From contig JAIXUN010000002.1 in NCBI GenBank assembly GCA_027483535.1, positions 2,392,979 to 2,456,978 of the forward strand: 64,000 nt of DNA, read 5' to 3'. The stretch's first letter is position 1. Each line of letters opens with the position of its first letter. Below the pieces are notes generated by a model that did not search any database, was not told the DNA's origin, and worked only from the letters and a program-made list of their open reading frames with translations. This document shows, in pieces, positions 18,454-25,416 of this stretch. The position numbers and the translations under genes were made by a program. This stretch comes from a bacterium. GTDB lineage: Bacteria; Armatimonadota; Fimbriimonadia; Fimbriimonadales; Fimbriimonadaceae.

Positions 18454-19697
18454 TGACCGCTTATCAATACAAAGGCATCGACCCGGCCGGTCAGCGTGTA
18501 GAGGGGCGGATCAGTGCCCTTTCGCTCGACGAAGCCGAGCGCAAAGTGGGTTCTCAGGGACTCACCATCCTTTCGATTGTGCCCGCCGAGAAGAGCGGTC
18601 AAAAAGAGTCGAGCACCGCTCCAACGCAATCTGGAACGACTCCCGTCGGTGGTCAACGCAAGAAGGTCTCCGAGGCGGATGCGGGTGCCATTCTCCGAAA
18701 CCTCTCGGTGATGGCGGAAACGGGCGTCCCGTTCGCGGAAGCAATCGACGCGACGATTCAGTCGGCTCGAACTCCGGCGATCGCGGCGGCAATGACCGAC
18801 GTCCGCGACGCGCTGATTGCGGGTCAAAGTCTGTCCGGATCGATGCGGGCCGCACCGCAGATGTTTCCTGCTCTCATTGTCGACATGATCCGAGTGGCCG
18901 AAACAGGCGGCAAGCTCGATCAGGCGCTCGCGAATGGTGCGAGCTATCTGGAGAGGCGATCTGAACTGAAACGAAAAGTGACGAACGCCATGATGTATCC
19001 GATGGTCATGCTGGCGGTTTCCATCGCCACTATCCTGATCCTCGTCATTGTGGTCATGCCGAAGTTCAGCCAAGTCTTTGAGAGCATGAAGGCGGAGCTT
19101 CCCATTGTGACCAAGATTCTCCTCTCATCGGGGGCCTTCATCCGGAGCAATCCAGTTGGTTCCGGAGTCGGGGCAGTTCTCTTCTGCATCGGTGGGTTCT
19201 TTCTTCTTAAGCAAGAACCTGTTCAGCGGGTTCTTGGTCGGATCGTGGGTCGATTGCCGGTTCTAGGTGAACTTCTTAAGCGATTGGCTTTGGCGAGGAG
19301 CCTTCAGTCGATCGCAACCCTTTCGGCGTCAAACGTCCCGCTTTTGATCGCCATAGATCAAGGCGCAAAGGTAGCGGGCGACCCTCGGATTCAGCAGGGA
19401 CTCCTTGAAGTTCGCAACGCGATCGAGCAAGGGAAATCCATGTCGGAGTCCATGCTTGCAACGGGCGTGTTTCCGAAGAATGTCGTTCAGATGGTAGGGG
19501 TCGGAGAACGAACCGGGCGACTCCCGGTATTGCTCGAGACGCTCTGCCGATCGATGGAAGAAGACATCGATGCTCGCCTCAAGGCGACGGTCGCCTTGAT
19601 CGAGCCGCTCATGATCGTCACGATGGGAGCGATCGTGGGCTCAATCACGATGTCGATCATTGGGCCCATCTATTCCGTTGTGGAAAAAATTCGATAA
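18453..19697 (+). CDS. pilC: Type IV pilus inner-membrane platform protein PilC
   Basis: A 414-residue GspF/PilC-family protein with two cytoplasmic helical domains and three membrane helices (about 177-200, 225-250, 385-405). MAETGVPFAEAI and RVAETGGKLDQAL in the first domain, and GERTGRLPVLLE in the second, are family hallmarks. It works with PilB at the base of the pilus. The start overlaps the pilB stop. Length is normal. Confidence 0.95.
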   Translation: MTAYQYKGIDPAGQRVEGRISALSLDEAERKVGSQGLTILSIVPAEKSGQKESSTAPTQSGTTPVGGQRKKVSEADAGAILRNLSVMAETGVPFAEAIDATIQSARTPAIAAAMTDVRDALIAGQSLSGSMRAAPQMFPALIVDMIRVAETGGKLDQALANGASYLERRSELKRKVTNAMMYPMVMLAVSIATILILVIVVMPKFSQVFESMKAELPIVTKILLSSGAFIRSNPVGSGVGAVLFCIGGFFLLKQEPVQRVLGRIVGRLPVLGELLKRLALARSLQSIATLSASNVPLLIAIDQGAKVAGDPRIQQGLLEVRNAIEQGKSMSESMLATGVFPKNVVQMVGVGERTGRLPVLLETLCRSMEEDIDARLKATVALIEPLMIVTMGAIVGSITMSIIGPIYSVVEKIR

Positions 19698-19748
19698 ACC
19701 GTTAAGGTTCCAGTCAGGCAATCCGATAAACAAGAAGGCACGGGGAAA

Positions 19749-20192
19749 ATGGTTCAAACACACGCGCTTAAGTATCGAAAAGGCTTCACTCTTGTGGAGT
19801 TGCTGATCGTCATTATCATCATCGCGGTTCTTGCTGCGATCGCAATTCCGAAGTTCTCGAACTCCAGTGTTCGTTCGAAGGAATCGGCATTGAAGAGCAA
19901 TCTCAAGCTTGTGCGCAACGCAGTCGACCTATTTCGCAACGACACGGGTGTCTACCCGAAAGTCCTTGGCGATCTTGCCGCAACGGCCGCTCCGGCAAAC
20001 GGACTGAACGCATCTGGCGCGAACACAGCCATTACCGCTACGGACTGGCGTGGTCCTTACATCGAAAAGCTCCCGACGGATAGCGTGACGGGTGCAGCGT
20101 TGAACTACGATACGACCTCGCCGAACGTTGGTCGAGTGCGTGCAGCCGCCACCGGCAACGGTTCAGACGGCACCGACTACCAGACCTGGTAA
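19749..20192 (+). CDS. Major prepilin (PilA/GspG-like)
   Basis: A 147-residue pilin. A short positive leader ends at KG|FTLVELLIVIIIIAVLAAIAIP, a textbook type III signal with Phe+1 and Glu+5. The globular part follows the GspG pattern (ESALKSNLKLVRNAVDLFRNDTGVYP ... DWRGPYIEKLPTD), so the operon may be type II-like. A good ribosome binding site (ACGGGGAAA) is present, and the gene is closed by a strong terminator. As last gene of the operon with a 50-base gap before it, it may have its own promoter for high expression. Confidence 0.92.
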   Translation: MVQTHALKYRKGFTLVELLIVIIIIAVLAAIAIPKFSNSSVRSKESALKSNLKLVRNAVDLFRNDTGVYPKVLGDLAATAAPANGLNASGANTAITATDWRGPYIEKLPTDSVTGAALNYDTTSPNVGRVRAAATGNGSDGTDYQTW

Positions 20193-20212
20193 CAGGTATT
20201 CCCCGGATCAAT

Positions 20213-20257
20213 TAGCGAAGCGCTTCCTCAGTGTTGAGGGAGTGCTTCGCTATTTTT
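20213..20257 (+). terminator. Rho-independent terminator of the pilus operon
   Basis: A long hairpin: TAGCGAAGC pairs perfectly with GCTTCGCTA, with further pairing (TTCCTCA / TGAGGGA) inside, followed by TTTTT. It lies 20 bases after the pilin stop. On the minus strand no T tract follows, so it probably serves the pilus operon only. Confidence 0.88.
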
Positions 20258-20287
20258 GGTGTTTGAACTCTCGGATTTCAGAGCTCA

Positions 20288-20896
20288 TCAAGACTCAGGC
20301 ACTTCGCGCTTTAGTCCGGCGATTTTGGCCGCGAGATCGATACTCTCGTCCATCGCCGCCCAGGCGGCTTCATAGCTTTCGGTTAGCTTGGAAAAGGTAT
20401 CAACCACGCCACCCCGACCTTCCGAAGTCGCCAAAGTCTCTACCCTCTCGCCAAGAGATTCCAAGTCGACGAGCGCATCGGACAATTCGGTGAACAGTTC
20501 CTTCCATTTGGCGGTGTCGGATTCCGGAACCTTTTCGACGTCGTCAAGAATCTCTTCCAGCCCGACGCCGAGATCTTCGGCCATCACCGAGGCCTCTTCA
20601 ACGATCGTTTTCGCATCCCCTTTGGCTTCTGTTCCAACCTGTTCTAGGGAATCTCGCACCTCTGCCAGCGAGTCACTGCATATGTTGACTTGATAGGCAA
20701 CCGCCCCCGCTTCGGACTGTGTTTCCGCCTTTTCCTCTTTCCCGGCCGTTGTGGCGGTGTCCGCCTCGGAGGCGGTTCCTGCTTGGCCAGCCTCTAACTT
20801 TTCCGACGGCTTGCCCGAGCAGCCGATGAAAGTGAGGCTGAAAAGGAGCGAGAGAGCTCCTGCTTGAAAAGAGCGGCGAAAATTAACCGAAATCAT
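20288..20896 (-). CDS. Putative lipoprotein, helical, function unknown
   Basis: A 202-residue exported protein. The signal peptide ends in a lipobox-like LTFIGC (Cys about residue 26), so it is probably a lipoprotein. A low-complexity Ala/Glu/Thr linker follows (about 35-65), then acidic helical segments rich in Glu, Ala and Leu (SLEQVGTEAKGDAKTIVEEA), likely a helical bundle. No family recognised. It is divergent from rpsU and its promoter region overlaps that of rpsU. Confidence 0.7.
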   Translation of the reverse strand: MISVNFRRSFQAGALSLLFSLTFIGCSGKPSEKLEAGQAGTASEADTATTAGKEEKAETQSEAGAVAYQVNICSDSLAEVRDSLEQVGTEAKGDAKTIVEEASVMAEDLGVGLEEILDDVEKVPESDTAKWKELFTELSDALVDLESLGERVETLATSEGRGGVVDTFSKLTESYEAAWAAMDESIDLAAKIAGLKREVPES

Positions 20897-20941
20897 GCGA
20901 TTGCATCCCGTCCCAACGTGAAAATGACCATTCGGTTGGGC

Positions 20942-20947
20942 TATAAT
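20942..20947 (+). promoter_or_regulatory. -10 element of the rpsU promoter
   Basis: A perfect TATAAT lies 26 bases before the rpsU GTG. No good -35 box is seen at the right spacing (TGAAAA at 20919-20924). The region is shared with the divergent lipoprotein gene, whose -10 may be TATTAT on the other strand. Confidence 0.5.
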
Positions 20948-20973
20948 ACTATTTTGCGAGGAATCTTCAGACA

Positions 20974-21144
20974 GTGATTTACGTCAACGTACAGAACAAC
21001 GAGTCGATCGACAGCGCCCTGAAGCGCTTCAACATGAAGCTTCAACAAAGCGGCGTCCTGCGCGATCTTAAAGAGCACAGCCACTACGAAAAGCCGAGCG
21101 AAAAGCGACGTCGAAAGGCTCGCCGACGCCCAGCACGCGGCTAA
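20974..21144 (+). CDS. rpsU: 30S ribosomal protein S21
   Basis: A short gene of 56 residues. The protein opens MIYVNVQNNESIDSALKRF, continues with LKEHSHYEKPSEKRRRKA and ends in an Arg-rich tail, the standard S21 pattern. S21 binds the 30S platform and helps initiation. The start is GTG, with GAGGAA a little upstream and a clear TATAAT. Followed by a nested hairpin and ybeY, a neighbourhood common in bacteria. Confidence 0.95.
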   Translation: MIYVNVQNNESIDSALKRFNMKLQQSGVLRDLKEHSHYEKPSEKRRRKARRRPARG

Positions 21145-21176
21145 GCTCTCCTGATACTCGCATCACGTTTTGAGAT

Positions 21177-21232
21177 GTGCCGATCAAGGGTTGATCTTCC
21201 TAGTGAGATCAGGTTTTGATCGGCACTTCTTT
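21177..21232 (+). terminator. Nested hairpin between rpsU and ybeY (terminator or attenuator)
   Basis: An 11-bp perfect stem (GTGCCGATCAA / TTGATCGGCAC) encloses a second stem (TGATCT / AGATCA); TTCTTT follows. It could end most rpsU transcripts while letting some continue into ybeY, which would make S21 more abundant than YbeY. The T-rich tail is interrupted, so partial termination is the best guess. Confidence 0.65.
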
Positions 21233-21242
21233 ATGTCTGAAG

Positions 21243-21791
21243 ATGCCCTCTAGTTTGACAATGCCGACGGACGCCATCACCGTTGATGTTGTGTACTCAC
21301 CGCAGTTTTCTGATCTGCAAGAAGCCGCGGGCGATCTTTTGGTGCGTTCCATCACCCAGACTCTGCTGCACCACCAGGCAATCGGCAAGGTCGATCTTCT
21401 TCTTACCGACGACCTTGAAATGAGGTCTTTGAACCAACGTTTTCGAGGGATCGACGACTCCACCGACGTTCTGACCTTCCCTGCCTATCTCGGCGATCTC
21501 CCTGAATCCGCCGAGGATCCTCTCGGAGATATTGCCATCAGCGTGCCCTATGCCCAGAGGCAAGCAGAAGTGCGGGGAGTATCTTTAACCAATGAACTCG
21601 CAATGCTCGCCATTCACGGAGCTTTGCATTTGGTCGGTTTCGATGACATCGAAGACGCAGATCGTCGTATGATGCAAGTGGAAATGAACGCGATGGCGAT
21701 TGCGCTCGGGCTGCAACCCGATCCGGAATGGTCTTCTTTGCTCCACGAAAGTGAGAGCAGTCCTTCGTGCAAGGAGGATGCGGCGGGCTAA
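21243..21791 (+). CDS. ybeY: Endoribonuclease YbeY with an altered metal motif
   Basis: About 182 residues of the YbeY/UPF0054 family, a metal-dependent RNase that acts in 16S rRNA 3' maturation and ribosome quality control. FRGIDDSTDVLTFP and LGDIAIS are family motifs. The metal site is usually HxxxHxxxxxH; here it reads HGALHLVGFDD, so the third His is Asp (residue 135; codon GAC). Asp can bind metal, so activity may remain. ATG 21243 is chosen over a frame start inside the hairpin; ATG 21261 is also possible. The end overlaps the next gene's upstream region. Confidence 0.88.
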   Translation: MPSSLTMPTDAITVDVVYSPQFSDLQEAAGDLLVRSITQTLLHHQAIGKVDLLLTDDLEMRSLNQRFRGIDDSTDVLTFPAYLGDLPESAEDPLGDIAISVPYAQRQAEVRGVSLTNELAMLAIHGALHLVGFDDIEDADRRMMQVEMNAMAIALGLQPDPEWSSLLHESESSPSCKEDAAG

Positions 21792-21802
21792 GCCCCGCAC
21801 CC

Positions 21803-22516
21803 ATGCGTCGTCCGCAAGACATCTACAAGCCGTTCGCGGTTGCCCTTAACGGCATCATTTTCACGTTCAAAACTCAGCGACACATGAGGTTCCACCTCTT
21901 TGTGGTGCTTATCGTCATCCTCTTGGGCCTATTTGTAAACCTGGCGCTCAGGGAGATGCTCGTGCTCCTCTTCACCATTTCGTTGGTGGTTGTCGCCGAA
22001 ATGTTCAACTCGGCGATTGAGGCCACCGTCGACCTGGTTTCTCCAAATTACAGCCCATTGGCGAAATTCGCCAAAGACATCGCGGCAGGCGCGGTGTTGA
22101 TCACGACCATCATCGCTTTGGTTGTGGGCGGTCTGCTGATCTTCGGCGAGAGTCGATGGGACGCGTTAAAGATCAACTTAGCCTCGGATGCGCCTGCGAT
22201 TCCGCCCGTGCTTCGCATTGTCCTTGGCTGCATGGTGGTATTTGTCGCGGTGGTCATTGGCAAAGGTCTTGGCAAGCGCGGACAAGTCCTACAAGGCGGA
22301 CTGGTTTCGGGTCACGCTGCTTACGGATTCTTCTTTGCCACTTGCGCCGTCTTTCTTACCGATAACCCGGTGGTGATGGCACTTGTGATTCTGCTCGCGG
22401 CCATTGTTGCCCAGAGTCGCTATGAAGCAAAGATCCACTCTCTGCCCGAACTCTCGCTCGGAGCGGCCGTGGGCACCGTTATCGGTCTTGTTTTCTTCCA
22501 ATTTCTGCCGAAATAA
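21803..22516 (+). CDS. Fused diacylglycerol/undecaprenol kinase and PAP2-like phosphatase
   Basis: About 237 residues. The first 120 match DgkA-type lipid kinases with three membrane helices: EMFNSAIEATVDL and AKDIAAGAVLI are the hallmark motifs. The second half looks like a PAP2 phosphatase membrane domain: SGHAAYGFF matches motif SGH and SRYEAKIHSLPE matches SRxxxxxHxxx(D/E), while the first Lys/Arg-Pro motif is poor. A protein able both to make and remove a lipid phosphate would act in undecaprenyl phosphate recycling. The ATG at 21803 is used; the frame opens earlier at GTG 21767. It follows ybeY closely. Confidence 0.85.
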   Translation: MRRPQDIYKPFAVALNGIIFTFKTQRHMRFHLFVVLIVILLGLFVNLALREMLVLLFTISLVVVAEMFNSAIEATVDLVSPNYSPLAKFAKDIAAGAVLITTIIALVVGGLLIFGESRWDALKINLASDAPAIPPVLRIVLGCMVVFVAVVIGKGLGKRGQVLQGGLVSGHAAYGFFFATCAVFLTDNPVVMALVILLAAIVAQSRYEAKIHSLPELSLGAAVGTVIGLVFFQFLPK

Positions 22517-22538
22517 ACTATCAGAACGAATCTAACGC

Positions 22539-24047
22539 ATGAAGGATAACCCTGCTGAACGTTACCGGCGAAGTGAGCCATTGCTTCGCCGGTCTGAGTC
22601 CACTCTTGTACTCGTCATCGCATTTGCTCTCTTTGCGGTCATCGCATTTGGGCGACAAGCGGACGGCTTCGTACGGTCCGACGTCTCGACGCTCAAGGAA
22701 CCCGCTGGGAGCACTTGGCCGGCTATCTTCGCCGCGCTTCTCTTCATTCTTCTGAATGCAGGCTTCATCCTGGTCGAGAACGCCGTTGCGCTTCTGAGAC
22801 CGAGTCATATTCGCCAGTACAAGGAAAAGCCGACGGTTGCGGGCAAGTTAGAAGACTTGCTCGCCCGGCAGGCGGAGGTGATTGCGAGTTGTTCGTTCGG
22901 TAGCCAACTCATGCGGGTTGCGCTGGTGTTCATGGGCATGGTCGTGGCGGTTGCCGCCGCTTCCCTAGCCGAAGAGATGGTCGGATGGCCATTCACTTAC
23001 GCCACGATTCTCGGCGGAGTCGCACTGGTTGGAATCCCGATCTTCTTGCTCAATCTGATCCTGGGCGAGTTGGTGCCAAAGAGCTACGCCATGCTTTATC
23101 CGGCAGCGACGGCGGCGAGACTCGCTGGATTTGCGAAGTTCTCCAGCGTTGTGTTCAAGTATCCAGCGCGGTTGGTTGTCGGAATTGCAAACCTCTTTGC
23201 CGCAAGATTCGGCGGTAAAGCCACGCTCAACGATCCGCTTCGGGCAGAGGAAGAGATCATCACGCTCGTCGAAAACGCTCAAGAGACGGGCGCGATCGAA
23301 ACCGACGAGAGCGAGCTGATTCAGAGCGTTTTTGAGTTCACGGATACGGTCGCAAGGGAAATAATGACCCCCCGAACCGACCTGGACGCCATGCCGATCG
23401 ATAGCGATCCGGAAGAGGTCGTGAAGGTCATCCAAACCTCCGGACACTCGCGGATTCCGCTTTACGAAGGCACCGACGACCAGATCATTGGGATCATCCA
23501 CGCCAAGGACTTGCTCCTTTCGATGGTGAAAGAGGGCACCCCCAGCATGCGTCGATTGATGCGTCCTGCGATGTTCATTCCCGAGAACAAGAACCTCCAC
23601 GAGTTGCTCTCCGAGATGCGCGCCGCACGAGCCCAACTTGCCATCGTGCAAGACGAAATGGGCGGTACTGCGGGCATCGTCACCATCGAGGACATTGTCG
23701 AGGAGCTTTTTGGCGACATTCAAGACGAGTACGACCAGGAAGAACCCGAAGTATCGGAACATGCAGGCGGCTATCTGGTGGAAGGCAAAACCCATCTGGA
23801 CGATGTGAACGACGAGATCGGCTCCGAATTCCACAGCGACGACTTCGACACAATCGGTGGATACGTCTTTGGTCTTTTCGGGCGACAACCGAAGCTCGGC
23901 GAGTTCCTGGACGCAGACGGGCACCGATTCACGGTTGCCGAAACCGACGGTCGAAGAATTCAGCGATTGAGGATTCAAAAGCTGGAAGAAACGGAAGGGC
24001 TTGGCGTAGAAAACGGTCGGGTGTCGGAAGTCTCCGCTTCTCTGTAA
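22539..24047 (+). CDS. CNNM/CorC-family membrane protein (DUF21 + CBS pair + CorC_HlyC)
   Basis: A 502-residue 'hemolysin-like' protein. N-terminal membrane helices form the DUF21 domain (to about 230); two CBS domains follow (about 265-390: REIMTPRTDLDAMP, IHAKDLLLSM, and the end motif DEMGGTAGIVTIEDIVEELFGDI). A CorC_HlyC domain closes the protein (GYLVEGKTHLDDVNDEIG...DTIGGYVFG). The family handles magnesium or other divalent ions, probably sensing Mg-ATP through the CBS pair. It follows dgkA by 22 bases, a conserved neighbourhood with ybeY. Confidence 0.93.
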   Translation: MKDNPAERYRRSEPLLRRSESTLVLVIAFALFAVIAFGRQADGFVRSDVSTLKEPAGSTWPAIFAALLFILLNAGFILVENAVALLRPSHIRQYKEKPTVAGKLEDLLARQAEVIASCSFGSQLMRVALVFMGMVVAVAAASLAEEMVGWPFTYATILGGVALVGIPIFLLNLILGELVPKSYAMLYPAATAARLAGFAKFSSVVFKYPARLVVGIANLFAARFGGKATLNDPLRAEEEIITLVENAQETGAIETDESELIQSVFEFTDTVAREIMTPRTDLDAMPIDSDPEEVVKVIQTSGHSRIPLYEGTDDQIIGIIHAKDLLLSMVKEGTPSMRRLMRPAMFIPENKNLHELLSEMRAARAQLAIVQDEMGGTAGIVTIEDIVEELFGDIQDEYDQEEPEVSEHAGGYLVEGKTHLDDVNDEIGSEFHSDDFDTIGGYVFGLFGRQPKLGEFLDADGHRFTVAETDGRRIQRLRIQKLEETEGLGVENGRVSEVSASL

Positions 24048-24130
24048 GGAACCTTGCCCTTTGCGGTTGGGGGACTCCGGTGGTGGAGAGAGCCTAGACA
24101 AACCCCACTAAGAGCAGGTACCAAATCGAT

Positions 24131-24889
24131 ATGGCGAGCGGAGTCGAGAGCACGGTTTCTTTAGAGCAGGGCGGGGCGGCAACCATTGCCGAATCTCCCC
24201 ACCGGCTCTGGTTGGTTAGAAACTTCGATCTGTTCAAGTGCCTAACCGATTCCGAACTCCGGACTCTTGCCGATCAAAGTCGCGTGGTCCGATTCGAGCG
24301 GAACGACCACATTTGCATGAGCGGCGTTCGCCACACCCACGCCTATCTTGTCAAAGAAGGCAACGTTCGGGTGGTTGCCACCAACTCGCAAGGCAAAAGG
24401 CTGACGCTTGCCATCTTGAAGCCCGGTGAACTCATCGGCGACATCGATCTGTTTGGAGATCGCGAATCTACCACCGTAGAAAGCGCAGAAGCGGTGGACT
24501 CCGCTTCCCTCCTCGCGGTGCCGGTGGACATCCTGCGAACGATGGTCATTAACAAGCCCGAGCTATCGCTGGCGGTTCATAAACTGATTGGCGACCGCCG
24601 AGCCGAAATCTTGAACCGGATGCAGGACGTGCTCTTCTTGACGGTTCCAGAAAGGCTCGCTCGACTCATTCTGAAACTCGCGAAGGACTATCCCGGCGAG
24701 TCCAAGACGGGCCGACGCTTTGTGAATCTTCGACTCACCCACGCCGAATTCGCCGACCTCATCGGTTCTAACCGAGAAGCGGTCAGCGCCACTTTTGGAA
24801 AGTGGAAGGCCGCAGGTCCGGTAGATACGGTGAAGGGCTTCGTCGTCATCAAAGACGAAGAAGCCCTTCGAACGATCGCGGGCAACTAG
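24131..24889 (+). CDS. Crp/Fnr-family transcription regulator
   Basis: A 252-residue regulator: a cyclic-nucleotide-binding-like beta-barrel (about 30-150, with FERNDHICMSG and LKPGELIGDIDLFG), a dimer helix and a C-terminal winged helix (LTHAEFADLIGSNREAVSATFGKWKAAG). The recognition helix keeps the Arg-Glu pair of E. coli CRP (RETVGR there, REAVSA here), which contacts TGTGA half-sites, but the later Arg is Ala. No cysteine cluster is seen, so it is not Fnr-like. A perfect TGTGA-N6-TCACA site occurs at 32211-32226. Whether it binds cAMP is unknown. Confidence 0.92.
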   Translation: MASGVESTVSLEQGGAATIAESPHRLWLVRNFDLFKCLTDSELRTLADQSRVVRFERNDHICMSGVRHTHAYLVKEGNVRVVATNSQGKRLTLAILKPGELIGDIDLFGDRESTTVESAEAVDSASLLAVPVDILRTMVINKPELSLAVHKLIGDRRAEILNRMQDVLFLTVPERLARLILKLAKDYPGESKTGRRFVNLRLTHAEFADLIGSNREAVSATFGKWKAAGPVDTVKGFVVIKDEEALRTIAGN

Positions 24890-24897
24890 CGAGTTCG

Positions 24898-25311
24898 CTA
24901 GATCGGAAAAAGGACTTCGACCTTGGGGTTATCCGGGAAGTCTTCCGGGTAGCACTCGTAAATCTCTCGACCACCGACCTCGTAAAGGTCGTTCGGGAGA
25001 TTCTCGTCGAACACGCTGCGGATGTGGTCAAGGGTGGGCGCAACCGTAACACGGAACTCACCGCCCTTCAGGTCCCAAGCTTCCATGCCTGCCGGAACGG
25101 GTCCGTTGGATTCAAAGCAGGCAAGGTAGGCAAAAACGCCATCCGGCATGCCTTCCCAACGCCTCAAAACTCCGTAGCACTCGCCGTCCCATTGGACCTC
25201 TTTCATGCGCGGGACGAACTGGTCCCAAAGCGCGGGAACTTCGTTGTTGCAGTTGGTTCCCACATAGAGCATGCCGACAACGCGCATTGGAGGGATAACT
25301 TTGCTCCTCAT
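24898..25311 (-). CDS. GyrI-like / AraC effector-binding domain protein
   Basis: A protein of about 137 residues made of a single effector-binding (GyrI-like, SOUL-fold) domain. The ending CYPEDFPDNPKVEVLFPI and the middle YGVLRRWEGMPDGVFAYLACFE fit this family, which binds small hydrophobic or cationic molecules, often as the sensing part of AraC- or MerR-type regulators; here no DNA-binding part is attached. The reading frame extends 74 codons further upstream, but those residues are Arg/Ser-rich and lie on the divergent intergenic region; the ATG at 25311 is preferred. Function unknown. Confidence 0.75.
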   Translation of the reverse strand: MRSKVIPPMRVVGMLYVGTNCNNEVPALWDQFVPRMKEVQWDGECYGVLRRWEGMPDGVFAYLACFESNGPVPAGMEAWDLKGGEFRVTVAPTLDHIRSVFDENLPNDLYEVGGREIYECYPEDFPDNPKVEVLFPI

Positions 25312-25359
25312 GTCCAAATGATACGTCCAACGGGCCGTGGTGGTTGAGGTTAGATTCAG

Positions 25360-25377
25360 GTTCGAATATGTTCGAAC
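25360..25377. promoter_or_regulatory. Palindrome between divergent genes (candidate operator)
   Basis: GTTCGAA-TATG-TTCGAAC, a perfect 7-bp inverted repeat with a 4-base centre. It lies between the GyrI-like gene and the glycoside hydrolase gene, a good place to control either. It resembles a LexA box but the arm spacing is two bases short. Confidence 0.5.
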
Positions 25378-25416
25378 TCTGTTGCTTTCAGCCCTGAACC
25401 GGCTTACGATAGGAGA

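Noticed and set aside
22965..24101. 378-codon open frame antisense to the CNNM/CorC gene
   Set aside because: The opposite strand encodes a full, clearly recognised protein; the antisense product has His/Arg-rich low-quality sequence.
25360..25377. LexA (SOS) box of the Gram-positive type
   Set aside because: CGAA-TATG-TTCG has arms two bases too close to fit CGAAC-N4-GTTCG, and neither neighbour is an SOS gene.
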